Below, piece by piece: positions 24,661 to 36,509 of a DNA stretch of 64,000 nt. The notes under the pieces were generated by a model. The model made no database searches. It was not told the DNA's origin and saw nothing but the letters and a program-made list of their open reading frames with translations. The position numbers and the translations under genes are program-made. Location of the stretch: contig CM054182.1 in the NCBI GenBank assembly GCA_028829895.1, forward strand, positions 7,421,001 to 7,485,000, written 5' to 3'. How positions within the stretch are numbered: the stretch's first letter is position 1; each line of letters begins with the position of its first letter. Origin of the DNA: Sinotaia quadrata. Its lineage: Eukaryota; Mollusca; Gastropoda; Architaenioglossa; Viviparidae.

Positions 24661-24885
24661 ATGTGTGTGTTTGTGTGATAGTCACTGTATAAACGAAGTG
24701 TAAATTTCCACAAATGTGTGTTGTTTGCGTGTGATAGTCACTGTATAAACGAAGTGTAAATTTCCACAAATGTGTGTTGTTTGCGTGTGATAGTCACTGT
24801 ATAAACGAAGGGTAAATTTCCACGAATGTGTGTGTTTGTGTGATAGTCACTGTATAAACGAAGTGTAAATGTCCACGAAACCATG
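24661..24885 (+). repeat. 53-56-bp tandem repeat, four copies
   Basis: The unit contains GATAGTCACTGTATAAACGA and GTAAATTTCCAC. Copies of the GATAG core start at 24677, 24733, 24789 and 24842. Confidence 0.93.
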
Positions 24886-25232
24886 TTGGAATACTTTCCT
24901 TACTACACAGTATAATTTCACGTTGGTGGTCCCGTGCACTTTCTCACCTGTATGTTCAAATCTGGTGCTAGCATCAATAACTTGTGGCTAGGTGAATCAC
25001 AGTGCAATTTCAGCTTGGTCCTCGACTGAAAGAAATTCGCTAAACAATTGAAGGAAGATAGGAACATAGGAACATAGGTTCCAGCAAAAGTAAACACGGA
25101 ACGAATGATCTAATCGTACGGAGCGTGCCACTTCTGCAACACAAGAATAGGGAATGCATGTAGATATTTTGCATAATAATTTCCACGTTTCACTTTCTCC
25201 TTTCCTTCTCAAACTTATGTCAGTATGCAGAG

Positions 25233-25269
25233 AAACACACACACACACACACACACGCACGCACGCACG

Positions 25270-25309
<40 letters not shown>
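25233..25309. repeat. CA/CG compound microsatellite
   Basis: CA run, then ACGC repeats, then a second CA run. Confidence 0.95.
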
Positions 25310-25311
<2 letters not shown>

Positions 25312-25765
25312 ACAATCAAAGTAAATAAATATCAGGATACAATCAGAGCTTTGGATTCAAATTTACATCAGAATTATTCAATATAACAAATAATTTCCCA
25401 ATTCCATTTTCTCATTTATAGGATCAGCCAAATAGCTTAGCAAGGAAGTATTGGTTCTCACGCCGCTCTCTAAAGACTTAAAATTCGTTGCAAATAACGA
25501 ATAGTGGGTTTTTCAAGGTATTTAAATTTAATGGTTAGAAGGGAAACAGGTACGATTTGTTACGTAATTGGAAAAAATCGTTAGTTCAGCTTTTAAGAGG
25601 GCGATGGACACTGGTTTCTCGTCAGGCAAACTGACGGTCAAAGTTATAAGGTGTCCTGGTTCTCTCCCTTTTACCCATTTAAGGGAGATCTTCTTGTCGT
25701 CTAGTAATCCCTGTCAAACGGGTCTGTCAACATCAACTCTTAATTCATTCAGTCCAGTCGTTTAT

Positions 25766-26062
25766 ACGCAGAGGAACGGTCTCACATTACATAATTAACA
25801 CTTCCGGTCAGGACCAGTCCACCCACAGGAAATTATCTCATATTACATAATTAGCACTTCCGGTCAGGACCAGTCCACCCAAAGGAAATGGTCTCATATT
25901 AATTAACACGTCCTGTCAAGGTCAGTCCATTTAAAGGAAATGGTCTCGCATTATATAATTAACACGTCGTGTCAAGGTCAGTCCATCCAAAGGAAATGGT
26001 CTCATATTACATAATTAATACTTCCGGTCAAGGCAAGTCCATCCAAAGGAAATTGTCTCAAG
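25766..26062 (+). repeat. Tandem repeat of about 60 bp, five copies
   Basis: The unit contains GGTCTCATATTACATAATTA and CTTCCGGTCAGGACCAGTCC. Copies vary by small indels. Confidence 0.9.
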
Positions 26063-27131
26063 GTATCTGACAATATGCATTGAAGATAGTTCGTTTTCTC
26101 GTGGGTCACATACATCCCTTAATAACAAATATCCAGCTTTGAACTATAGCAGAAAACAAATGGCAGTCACAGGTCATCATGACAGGATAGAATATTGAAC
26201 AAATTAATATTTACACGATAATAATCATATTATTATTATTTACATGTGAGGGCGAATGTGCCCCATCAAAAACCCTACACAAGAGATATATCCTGGTTGT
26301 GAAAGAAAGGCAGTTAAAATATTTTACGAGTTAAGAATGTGTATAACTTTGTGCAAATCCATCTTTGCACTACCGTTTTCCTTTTTCCTTAATCTTTGTG
26401 CAAATCATCACTGATCTCATTGTCATAAACATCGGGGGAGGGGGGGGTGAAGATATACTTCTGAATCAAATGCTTAAGGTTTATCTCATTTGGCAAAGGG
26501 TACACAACTATTTCCAAATAATATATTTAGTAAGAAATATAGATTTTATTTTTAAAGAAAAGAAACTCAGTCTTAAACGGAATTTTCAAGCATATCAAGA
26601 GGGCATTTTTCACGTCAAAATAGCGCAGGTCACCGTGACGTCAGAACTTTGACAACTTTATGCTTTTCCTGAATGTTTCCCCCTTTCTGTTGTATCCTGT
26701 AAAATTCAACTTGAGTATATGTCCTTTATCTGAACTGACTAAACGTTTATTGTAAATAAAGTGAGCGTTTCCTTTTTGTTTGTTTTAAGCAATTTATCAT
26801 TCAAGTGTTATAGAAAGGAAACTAAATCAATTTATCATTCAAGTGTTATAGAAAGGAAACTAAATCAATTGTCAACTAAAATATATTTCATGAAACGAAA
26901 CACTTCAAAAGAAAGATTTAATTACTATTTTTTAAAACAAAAATAAACAAAATAAAAATAAAATTAATTGGGAGGGTGACTAGCAGGCCAAGAACAAGAG
27001 AGAAAATTCTCAAGTACAATTTTACTGCTGTTAAAATTTTAAAAAATGTCAAGCAAATACACACTTACACATCTCATATAAACGTATACTTTCACACACG
27101 CACATTTATGACGATGCACAAAAATAACACT
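26063..27131. other. AT-rich intergenic DNA, no gene seen
   Basis: Contains a 38-bp direct duplication (26791-26866). Frames of 61-95 codons at 26365 and 26761 have no recognisable domain. Confidence 0.5.
26791..26866 (+). repeat. 38-bp direct duplication
   Basis: Two identical adjacent copies starting AATTTATCATTCAAGTG at 26791 and 26829. Confidence 0.95.
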
Positions 27132-27162
27132 TATACACACACATAAATAGATAGACAAGCAT

Positions 27163-27207
<45 letters not shown>

Positions 27208-27310
27208 TAGATATGTATGTAACACATTTATAAACATCACACTCACATACATAGACACTCAAACACATACGTACATAGACACTCAAACACATACGTACAT
27301 ATACACGATC
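27132..27310. repeat. ATAG/ACAG microsatellite and short ACATAGACACTC repeats
   Basis: Tetranucleotide run at about 27146-27213, followed by copies of a 'catagacactcaaacacatacgta' type unit. Confidence 0.88.
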
Positions 27311-27519
27311 ACAGACTCCAACATTTACATAATTGCACATGTGAACTTATATATACGTGTTTGTTTGTACATGCATGGACGCGCGTGTGTATATGTGTTT
27401 ATCTTTTTCGCTCTTTAGAGAAGCATGAAAGACTATTTACCAATACATGTCTGTAAAGGCCTAATGCATCTGACAGTTCTGTATACATTTTGTTTTTTCT
27501 TTTTGTTTTCAACTCTTTT

Positions 27520-27654
27520 CTAAATTCGTTGTTTCGTTAAGCTGTCCAATCGCAGAGCCATCCAGATACCAGTTGGCGATTCGTCTTTGTAATTCACAGT
27601 CAGGTCACCAGTAGCTCGTCCAAACTGGAACAAGCTCAGTAATTTCCACAGGGA
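27520..27654 (-). CDS. Possible terminal exon of an unrecognised minus-strand gene
   Basis: On the minus strand a good acceptor (tttcttctgtag, exon from 27654) opens a 44-codon frame ending at a TAG (27520-27522). Composition is more balanced than the surrounding DNA, and the peptide (…FGRATGDLTVNYKDE…, …WMALRLDSL…) looks protein-like. I found no partner exon and do not recognise the family. It could be chance. Confidence 0.25.
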   Translation of the reverse strand, partial: SLWKLLSLFQFGRATGDLTVNYKDESPTGIWMALRLDSLTKQRI

Positions 27655-27769
27655 CTACAGAAGAAAATGCTTTCTATGGTAAGCTTTTAAGCCTCTCGCA
27701 TGTCTTGTGATCACAAATGAAGTTTGTATAATAGGTAAATGCGAATCCTAATCTCTTTGTTGGACGCTT

Positions 27770-28067
27770 CTATACTGTATTGGCACTGCGTAATAGCATT
27801 ATATATACTGGATTGGCACTACTTAATTGCATTGTATATACAGGATTGGCACTACGTAATAATATTGTGTATACTGTATTGGCACTACGTAATAACATTG
27901 TGTATACTGTATTGTCTTACGTAATAATATTGTATATACTGTATTGGCACTACGTAATAATATTGTATATACTGTATTGGCACTACGTAATAACATTGTG
28001 TATACTGTATTGGCACTACATCATAACATTGTGTATACTGTATTGGCACTACGTCATAACATTGCAT
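27770..28067 (+). repeat. 33-bp tandem repeat, about nine copies
   Basis: The unit contains TACTGTATTGGCACTACGTA and ATAACATTGTG. Eleven codons per unit give a false 163-codon frame. Confidence 0.94.
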
Positions 28068-28190
28068 ATTTGTATTGTGAGAATGCGCAGGTATTCGTTT
28101 GTATGTAAGTGTGTGTGGAAGAGAAAGAGGGTTGGAGGAATACATAAAGAGCGAAAGTTTAAACATGTCTATAAGAGTATAAGTATTGTT

Positions 28191-28191
<1 letters not shown>

Positions 28192-28264
<73 letters not shown>

Positions 28265-28270
28265 TGTATG
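28192..28270. repeat. GT microsatellite
   Basis: GT run of about 65 bases with terminal TATG interruptions. Confidence 0.96.
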
Positions 28271-28686
28271 AGAGAAAGTGGGTATTGAATGTGAGTTATT
28301 GCAGTCAAATTATATTTGATTATGTGTGAATATGCACTTCCGGTTATGTATATATGTATGTGATTGGGTAAATTATAAAAAAGGCGATGATGACATTCTA
28401 TGATAATATTGATTGTAATGTGAGCGTGTCTTTGTTTGTATGAATTTTAGTATATGAGTGGAACGTAAGCGAGAAAGTGGGAGAAAAATAATGTTTCCTC
28501 GCTAAATAAATTAGGTAGTCGTGCGCGTGCATAATATTACATTCCTGATTTTTCTACAGTCTGCTGGAGCGAAGAAATCTCAGTCGTAAAATACAAACAG
28601 TTTCCAGTTAAAACCGTATCGCGTATGACGTTATTTGTCACTGCCATCGTGACAGACGAGGGATCAAAACCAGAAAACCAGAAATA

Positions 28687-29115
28687 TTGTCCAGGATTGC
28701 ACTGACAATAGCAGCAAAGGCAAGGCTGAAGACAGTTTGGAAAGACAGAAACATCTCAGTCAGCTCAAAGATCAGACTGATGCGCTCCTTGGTTGTATCA
28801 TGGACCCTCACAGTGGATCTCAAAAGGAGGATACAAGCTACTGAAATGATATGCTTCGAAGGTTGCTTGGCATTTCGTACAGACATCGTGTCACGAATGA
28901 GGAAAATGGAAACAGAATTAGACAAGCCATTGGGCCCTGTGAAGAGCTATTGGCATTGTGAAAAAGTGCAAAATGAAATGGTATGGCGTGTCACAGGATC
29001 AACAGGGCTTGCTAAGACTTTCATGCAAGGTACTGTGCAAGGAGGGCAACGGAGAGGAAGACAGAGGAAAAGATTAGAGGATAACATCTCAGAGTGGACA
29101 GGTGGACAGGACTGA
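28687..29115 (+). pseudogene. Reverse transcriptase C-terminal fragment
   Basis: A 142-codon frame that is the open part of the retrotransposon remnant described at 28632-29354. It lacks the polymerase catalytic core, so it is not functional. Confidence 0.8.
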
Positions 29116-29212
29116 AACTGAGCAATACAGTAAGATTTGCAGAGAACAGAATGGAATGGATGATGCTGGTTGTCAGGTCATCAGTGGTGCCCCAACGGTC
29201 GACAAGACAGAC

Positions 29213-29354
<142 letters not shown>

Positions 29355-30062
29355 TGAACGTTAAATAAGGATTTATTATCACGAGAATAGCCTACCGCAC
29401 GTACCACAACAAAATTGTCAACAAGCAAACAAAAATCCCCAAAAAATTAAGAAAAAGACAAGAAAGAATTAAAGAATTTCAAATTAACCCACTAAAACAA
29501 AATGCAAACAAACTTAATACCATTATTTACAACTAGTTCTACTACCACCATCACCAACAAAAACGACAGCAATTAAACTACATATAATAGCAATAAAAAC
29601 AATTGGCAATATCAACCTCAAAAGCGATAACAGAAATAACAACTAAACTGTATTTTTTTTTTAAAAGCTATTAAAAAACAACAACAAAATACAAGAAAAC
29701 CGATGTGCTTTTTCATGTCATTGAGTGGATACCCGAAACAGTTTCGTCATCCATTTCTATAAGCTACGTTTGGAGAATAGATCTAAACAGATCCCCTACT
29801 TTATTTGCCTTTTAATCTGAGGCATATATTTGATGCATTAAGAATTATGAAAGTGATAGTTTGAATTTGCTTTGTTTGTGCTTTGTTGCCAATTAAGAAA
29901 AAAAATTGACCCGAGACTACAAATGAATTTTAACTGGGCGAGATGACTGAAGATAAACAAAGAGCATAATTTTTTTTACGTCACGTCACAAAACGTCTAG
30001 TTGTCCGTTTCCCGTCATGCTCTTGCGAAACTTGAACGGTGTGCATCGTCAACAATGAGATT

Positions 30063-30107
30063 AGCCTGTGGTCTAGCTGATGCCTCAGACGAGCTAGACT
30101 ACAGCCT
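30063..30107. other. Imperfect inverted repeat / potential hairpin
   Basis: Arms AGCCTGTGGTCTAGCT (30063-30078) and AGCTAGACTACAGCCT (30092-30107) pair at 14 of 16 positions around a 13-base loop. Confidence 0.7.
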
Positions 30108-30284
30108 AGAGTTTTGTTACCAAGGCACACAAAAATATCGATTTCATCTTCGACAATCCGATCTAAGGTCTCGGCTACTACCTTGAAAGGTTGGTCTTGC
30201 ATCTATATTTAGACGGAAAGGTTTCCTCTCATTGCAGCACTTTGCGCATGCTCATAACTCTGCAGATCTCTACTTCCTTTCACT

Positions 30285-30425
30285 ATGGAATCATGGGAAA
30301 GAAAACGATTGAGAAAACATTTCTCGCACATACCGGTTCAGGATCCATTAGAGGAAACAGCTTTTGAACGGACAATTGACTTCCCTATTTCTAAACATAG
30401 CGTGATAAAAACGAAATTATTTTAG
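30285..30425 (+). CDS. Possible small ORF or first exon, unrecognised
   Basis: ATG in the context cactATGg opens 46 codons (starting MESWERKRLRKHFSHIP) to a TAG. Codon composition is less AT-rich than the surroundings. No signal peptide, domain or homologue recognised, and no clear donor. Recorded only as a candidate. Confidence 0.15.
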   Translation: MESWERKRLRKHFSHIPVQDPLEETAFERTIDFPISKHSVIKTKLF

Positions 30426-32344
30426 ACGGAAATCAGTGCCGTTCATCCTGTGAATGCAGGCGGACTAAGAAAAGTAAGAAGTCTAAACTTCTACCTCAAT
30501 TGCTTAAATGAACTCTTCCATCTCGGTCCTTTGTGGTTTGAAATGACCGCAAAATAACTTAATGTGCCAATATGTGTTTTTCTTAACATTTTCCCCGCAA
30601 ATTCGCACCCTATTTATGGCGTGAAAATTAAGATTGTAGAATTTAAAAAATCTTTTATAAAATTCAGACTTTTTTATTTCTCGGTGCATGACTTTTAAAC
30701 ATATATTGTTCGGGGATGGGTGGGAGGGAGTGGACATCTAGCATGGAAGTACATGTATTATACTCATTTTGTTCTCAGATTTCCACAATCTCTCCGGACG
30801 GAAATGCAATGAATACAGCTGCCATTTATATTTGCCTCAAGTCTCATGCCAGTCTCCTTTGACCTGCAGGAAACAAGAACTCACATTTCGACAAAAATTA
30901 GATTTAGGCTAAGTCTAGTCTAGGTTCATGCATATATAATTTCCCCCCCACACACACACACCACTCCACAGTTTCTCTGTAAGAATAGACCTTTATATAT
31001 GTAGATTAACGCAATTTCACTGTTTACAAGGGTAGAAGAGATCAGTGCCGAGTGCGCAAACAGCTTTTGGATTTAATTATATTTCTTCTAGACTACCAAT
31101 TCAGATAGTTCGCAATCTTTCAAGATTAGTGATTGCAAAGTCGTTCATACAATTAGTCGATGTAAGCCTACTTATGTTACCATTGTAGCAACTAATGCTT
31201 GCTGAAGAAGAAATATATCAGTGTGTGTGTGTGTGTGTGTGTGTGATGATGATTTCTTATGAGAAGCGCTTCCTGCAGGGATATATACACGCACACCTCG
31301 TACACACACGCACACCACATACACACTTGCACACCACGTACACACTTACACGCACACCACTGTCACACTTACACGCACACCACGTACACACACACACACA
31401 CACACTACGTACATACTTACACGCACACTCTTATGCATTACATAGTTCTTTCGTTCACTTTAAAAGTATTCTCTTTAAGACATTTCTCGTTATATGTATC
31501 TGCTCTTTGCTCGTGGAATGAAAATTTTCAACTCTCTCTCTTTAATTCTAGTTTTAATGATTACATTCATTCATACTCGTAGTCCATGAATACATGTTTC
31601 CATTTCCGTAGTGAAAGCTAATGCTCATTTAAAAATAAACTGTCACTTTTATATCATCCGGTGTCATTTGGGGATACCGGATTGAAGGGCAACAGTAATT
31701 TCGCACTGAGACAGATGGGCGTAATATGTATAAACTGGAAATTTATATAAGTAGCCAATAACTATCATTAACGTGTTTTTTTCACGTCATCTGACGAAGG
31801 TCTTAATGCAGCTGCACGTTGGAAATAAAACGAGAGTTATCGATCTTCAAGAGTAGAGAGTGACGGCAGATAAAAGACCCTATTTTTGCCAATAACGACA
31901 AAATTTACAATCCACTAACGGTAAGAAGAAATATTGTTTATTCAAGTCTTGAGTACTAAACCAAGAACGCACATTGTCTCCATCTTCGAAACAATCACTT
32001 GGACAGTATTTGAATATAAACTTACCTCCTCCCACCCAAGAGAGACAGAGAGGCCTGTCTAAAAATATCTATATATTTAAATATGCACATCTTATATTAC
32101 TATTACTACTACTACTGGTCGGCACTCTTTGATAAACATATGTCAAAATATATACCTAACACCCAACTTATTTTTCCCAGACAAAATGCAGCGAACGTGT
32201 GTGTTTAAAGGAAAAAGAAGTAAAAATTTATAATTTAGTTCACGATAAACCTATTGTCAGTTCTGTCCCCTTGAGTGAAATAAATGTTCAATCTTGCGAT
32301 ACTCGGCGTAAAGTCCCGAAATGCCCTGTATTTTATAAGACATT

Positions 32345-32575
32345 CATTCTAGTAGCGAAGCTGCCCTCTCCTGCATAGAATAGTTCATTTGTCTTGTTGC
32401 TGACTGCCCTGTCCTGCATAAAATAATTCATTTCTCTTGTTGCTGACTGCACTGTCCTGCATATGATAATTCATTTCTCTTGTTGCTGACTGCCCTGTCC
32501 TGCATAGAATAATTTATTTCTCTTGTTGCTGATTGCCTTGTCCTGCATAGAATAATTTATTTCTCTTGTTACGCC
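32345..32575 (+). repeat. 43-bp tandem repeat, about five copies
   Basis: The unit contains GCTGACTGCCCTGTCCTGCA and AATTCATTTCTCTTGTT. The outer copies are more diverged. Confidence 0.93.
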
Positions 32576-32904
32576 TTTGTTGCTAAATGTTTGAGGGATG
32601 TTTTAGTCGTGCCTGCTTTATTTGCGGAGGAATCCTTTACTGTCCAATATATTTGAACGGATTGAGCATCTTATTACTTTCATTTTTCTCTTCTCATTTG
32701 ACTTCAGTGCAAACAAGTGCAGGTTGTGTCTCACTAAGTAACAAGTGATTTTGTACTGTCACGCAGAACAGTCAACGCCTTATATGCTTGAAAATAGGCG
32801 TGCTTGGGATAAAAGACATTTTTTTAATCTGCCAGTCAAATAGCACTAAATCGCAGTCCTCTAGCAGCAATTAACGTCTGCACAGAAAGTGCACTTTCTA
32901 TCCT

Positions 32905-33560
32905 GTATGTGATGTAATCAAGATCTAAGTTGTACAATTTCTCTACACACAATGCGATATAGGCAAGATCTAAGTTGTACAGATAGTATTTTCTCTACAC
33001 TCAATGGATATAGGTAAAATCTAAGTTGTACAGATAGTATTTTTTCTACACTGAATGCGATATACGCAAGATCTAAGTTGTACAGATAGTATTTTCTCTA
33101 CACTCAATGCGATATACGCAAGATCTAAGTTGTACAGATAGTATTTTCTCTACACTCAATGGATATAGGTAAAATCTAAGTTGTACAGATAGTATTTTTT
33201 CTACACTGAATGCGATATAGGCAAAATCTTAGTTGTACAAATAGTATTTTCTCTAAACTTGATGGGATATAGGCAAAATCTAAGTTGTATAGATAGTGTT
33301 TTCTCTAAACGTGATGCGATATAAGCAAAATCTGAGTTGTACAGATAGTGTTTTCTCTATATTCGGTGTGACATGGGCAAAATCTAACTTGTACAGAGAG
33401 TGTTTTCTCTATATTCGATGTGATATGGGCAAAATCTAAGTTGTACAGAGAGTGTTTTCTCTATACTCGATGTGATATGAGCAAAATCTAAGTTTTACAG
33501 AGTGTTTTCTTTATATTCGATATGATGTAGGCAAATTCTTAAGTTGTACAAAGTGTGTTT
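32905..33560 (+). repeat. Tandem repeat of about 52 bp, 12 or so copies
   Basis: The unit contains ATCTAAGTTGTACAGATAGT and TTTTCTCTACACTCAATGCG. Copies diverge progressively to the right (TACAGATAG becomes TACAGAGAG and then shorter). Confidence 0.93.
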
Positions 33561-34346
33561 CTTTTCCCTTGATGCGATATGCTCGGATCTAAATTACAAC
33601 GCTATTCCCTTTGATTATATATTGATAGTAGGCCTATAATATATTGATAGCTATAGTAGGCCTATGATATAATCGGTATAGGGCCACATTAGACCTTCAA
33701 AGTCTTGTTATGTAGGGTATTACGCAGAATCGTGATTTTAAAGATTTGCGTCTGTTCCGCCACGGGTACAATTTAATGATTAGCAAAATTATATAGATAG
33801 TGCCTGTTTCACCCGTGATGTGGTACAATAAAATTTAACGTTACCTCCTGCACTTGAATCCAATTCGAGAAGAAGCCAACTTGATGAAGAAGCAAAGGTG
33901 ATAATTATCAACCCGGGCATTTTGACAAAAAGACGGCTGTAAAGTACCGAGGCCAGAACCGGTCCAGAGGGCAAGGATGGAATTGAAAGTGATTAGTGTC
34001 TCTTTCTTTTTCTTATTTCCTCCACCCGACTCCCCCCCACCCTACAAAGTATGATCACCCTGGCAACAGTATGTGCTTGTAACTGTAAGAGTGAAGCATT
34101 GATTTTGCATCTATCATCATAGCCATCATCAGCGTTTGTCACCACCACCACCACCACCACTTTATTACTTTCCGCTTGTGTAAACTAAGCTTAAGCAAGC
34201 CTTGCACTCGTTGTGTGAATTCTTCTTAGCAGTTTAGGAGACACCGGACTTGTTGTATGTAACCATCCCGTTTTCAAAATTGAAAATCGCTTTCATGAAG
34301 GAAGCATGTTGAGAGCAGTGTGACCATGGAGCAACATACAGAATGT
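33561..34346. other. Intergenic DNA, no gene seen
   Basis: Holds a partial duplication around 33620-33680 (TATTGATAG…TAGGCCTAT) and a short CAC run (34141-34160). The 61-codon minus-strand frame at 33789-33974 is unrecognised. Confidence 0.5.
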
Positions 34347-34492
34347 CTTGTTGGAGAGCAATACTGTCTTCACAAAGACTTTTAGAGCTATTTATAGCAA
34401 GCTTGTTGGAGAGCAATACTGTCTTCACAAAGACTTTACAGCTATTCATAGCAAGCTTGTTGGAGAGCAATACTGTCTTCACAAAGACAATT
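34347..34492 (+). repeat. 54/55-bp tandem repeat, 2.7 copies
   Basis: Units start CTTGTTGGAGAGCAATACTG at 34347, 34402 and 34456. Open frames across it are artefacts. Confidence 0.93.
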
Positions 34493-34556
34493 GGTTTATT
34501 AGTCAGTCACCTGACAAATACAGTTAATGTTGTGCCATTTGTGCATACAGAAACCA

Positions 34557-34860
34557 TTGACTTACAGACTAGTTCCATATACTTAAAACAAATTGATTTT
34601 CAGACTGGTTCCACGGCTAATGGGTTCTTCTACAGACCGGTTCCATAATTTTAAATTAACGAGTTTACAGACTGGTTCCATAATTTTATATTAATGGGGT
34701 TTACATACCAGTTCCATATACTTAAAGTAATGGGTTTAGAGACCGGTTTCTTGTATATAAACTAATCAGTTTACAGACCAGTTCCTTACATTTCAACAAA
34801 CTGTTATACAGACAAGTCTTTTATACTTTAAATATTCGATTTACTAACCGGTCCCTAATA
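34557..34860 (+). repeat. Degenerate tandem repeat of about 36 bp
   Basis: Recurrent TTTACAGACTGGTTCCATA-type motifs spaced 32-40 bp apart, about eight units with heavy divergence. Confidence 0.75.
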
Positions 34861-35748
34861 CTTAATCCAAACGTAAGTGGGTTGATGCATGTACTAAAGC
34901 AATTGATCTTTGGATCGGTTGGCAGTACTTAAACTTTTAATTTAATTTAATACCTTTAGACCGTTCGTATAATAACATCAGCCAGCACAGAAACTGTTGA
35001 TCTGAGACAAACTATTAGTCTAGATATCCTCCAGAGTATCCTCAGAAATAAGTAAATAAATATAAATCAACATAACCGCTCCGGAGGCATTTGTTCCAGT
35101 TAACATTGTAGAATCACTACACGTTGGTCCTTCTCGATGGCATAAATCCTGCATCCGTTTACTGTCCGTCCGGTAATTGTGACAGTGGTGAAGCTGGAAA
35201 TCGTACTGTCTGGCCTCTCCATCTCTGGGTTTTCTCTTTATATCATTCTTATTGTTGTCGTAAACACATGGTTTTTCCTGCGTTCAAAAATGTGTGCGCA
35301 CGCTAAGAAAAAATAGATAATACATGTAACTGCATGAGAGTGTAACTTTTATTTGCGTGTATTTTAAAAATAACTATATTTCTTCTTGCAATCGTTGTTT
35401 CTTAAAAATAAAAATCATATCTGAATACCCTCGACCCTTGACCTTAAGCGCATCTCGAGGACATTCGTTGAAAATCGAGCTCTGTGCTGATACGCCGTAT
35501 AGATTAGATTTCTATATTTTACAAAATGAAATTGTGCTAGCTTGTTTAATTCTTTTCTTCTTTTTTTTTTTTTTTTTTGGCGACACTTGCCTGATCAGTA
35601 GTGCTAACAATACAGTGATTGGAGGATGCTGTGGATATGGGAGTTCCTTTGTCGTACACTATCAATGCATGTTTAGTGAATGGCCTCGTTATGGATCTGA
35701 GTGAATTGTGTGGTACTGACACTAGCGCCAAATACATTTGTCAAAATA
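34861..35748. other. Intergenic DNA, no gene seen
   Basis: Frames of 60 and 115 codons at 35124 and 35357 lack domain similarity. A poly-T run lies at about 35561-35577. Confidence 0.5.
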
Positions 35749-36066
35749 GAGACAGCAAGAGTCGGTCATAATAAATACCGCCAAGAAACAGCAAGAGTCG
35801 GTCATAATAAATACTGTGGAGAGACAACAAGAGTCGGTCATAATAAATACCGTGAAGAGACACCAATTGTCGGTCATAATAAATACCGTGAAGAGACAAC
35901 AAGATTCGGTCATAATAAATACCGTGAAGAGACAACGAGAGTCGGTCATAATAAATACCGTGAAGAGACAACAAGAGTCGGTCATAATAAATACCATGAA
36001 GAGACTACAATAGTCGGTCATAATAAATACCGTCAAGAGATTCAAGAATTAATCATAATAAATAAC
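35749..36066 (+). repeat. 36-bp tandem repeat, about nine copies
   Basis: The unit contains GAGACAACAAGAGTCGGTCA and TAATAAATACCGTGAA. Twelve codons per unit keep several frames open on both strands (up to 125 codons), all artefacts. Confidence 0.95.
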
Positions 36067-36509
36067 ACTGTTACGTAATCTTTAAAATTGAACCTAAAAT
36101 GCTAATGATCAGTTATTAAAGCGCTATTCTTAGAAAGGCTGTAAGAAAGTTACAATAGTTACACATTAACTACACAACTAATTATACTTAAGAACGTTAG
36201 AAAACGAAAGATATAAAATTATGAATCCGATGCAACATGACAACATATTACATATACATGTATTTAGGAAAAGAAGAATAAAAGTAATAAATTTAATAAA
36301 TTTATAAATTACTTGTTTTAATATACAGTCACACAGAAATTCCTGTTCTTGTAGATGAAGACTACGTCTTGAGAAGCCTCTTAAAGGTCACAAAGCAGCA
36401 CATTCCAGTTGGATGGTCCTTGATAATCGCAAGAACACCGACAATTCGACTTATATTTTGCTTCCGAAATGTTAAATTTGTATCTGTGATGAAAGCACGG
36501 TTTATATAG
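36067..36509. other. AT-rich intergenic DNA, no gene seen
   Basis: No coding or repeat signal recognised between the 36-bp and 29-bp arrays. Confidence 0.5.

Larger units (their letters stand above)
29355..32344. other. Intergenic DNA, no confirmed gene
   Basis: A-rich at first (29400-29700), then more balanced around 29980-30430, where there is a hairpin (30063-30107) and a 46-codon frame (30285-30425). CA-rich sequence lies at 31286-31430. No gene is supported. Confidence 0.5.

Noticed and set aside
31790..31835. Possible Penelope- or Gypsy-like 3' end (TCTGACGAAGGTC…CACGTTGG)
   Set aside because: Only a short resemblance to a common retroelement ending; no coding sequence upstream supports it.
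35701..36078. 125-codon repeat ORF
   Set aside because: A 36-bp tandem repeat open in several frames on both strands, so openness carries no coding information.
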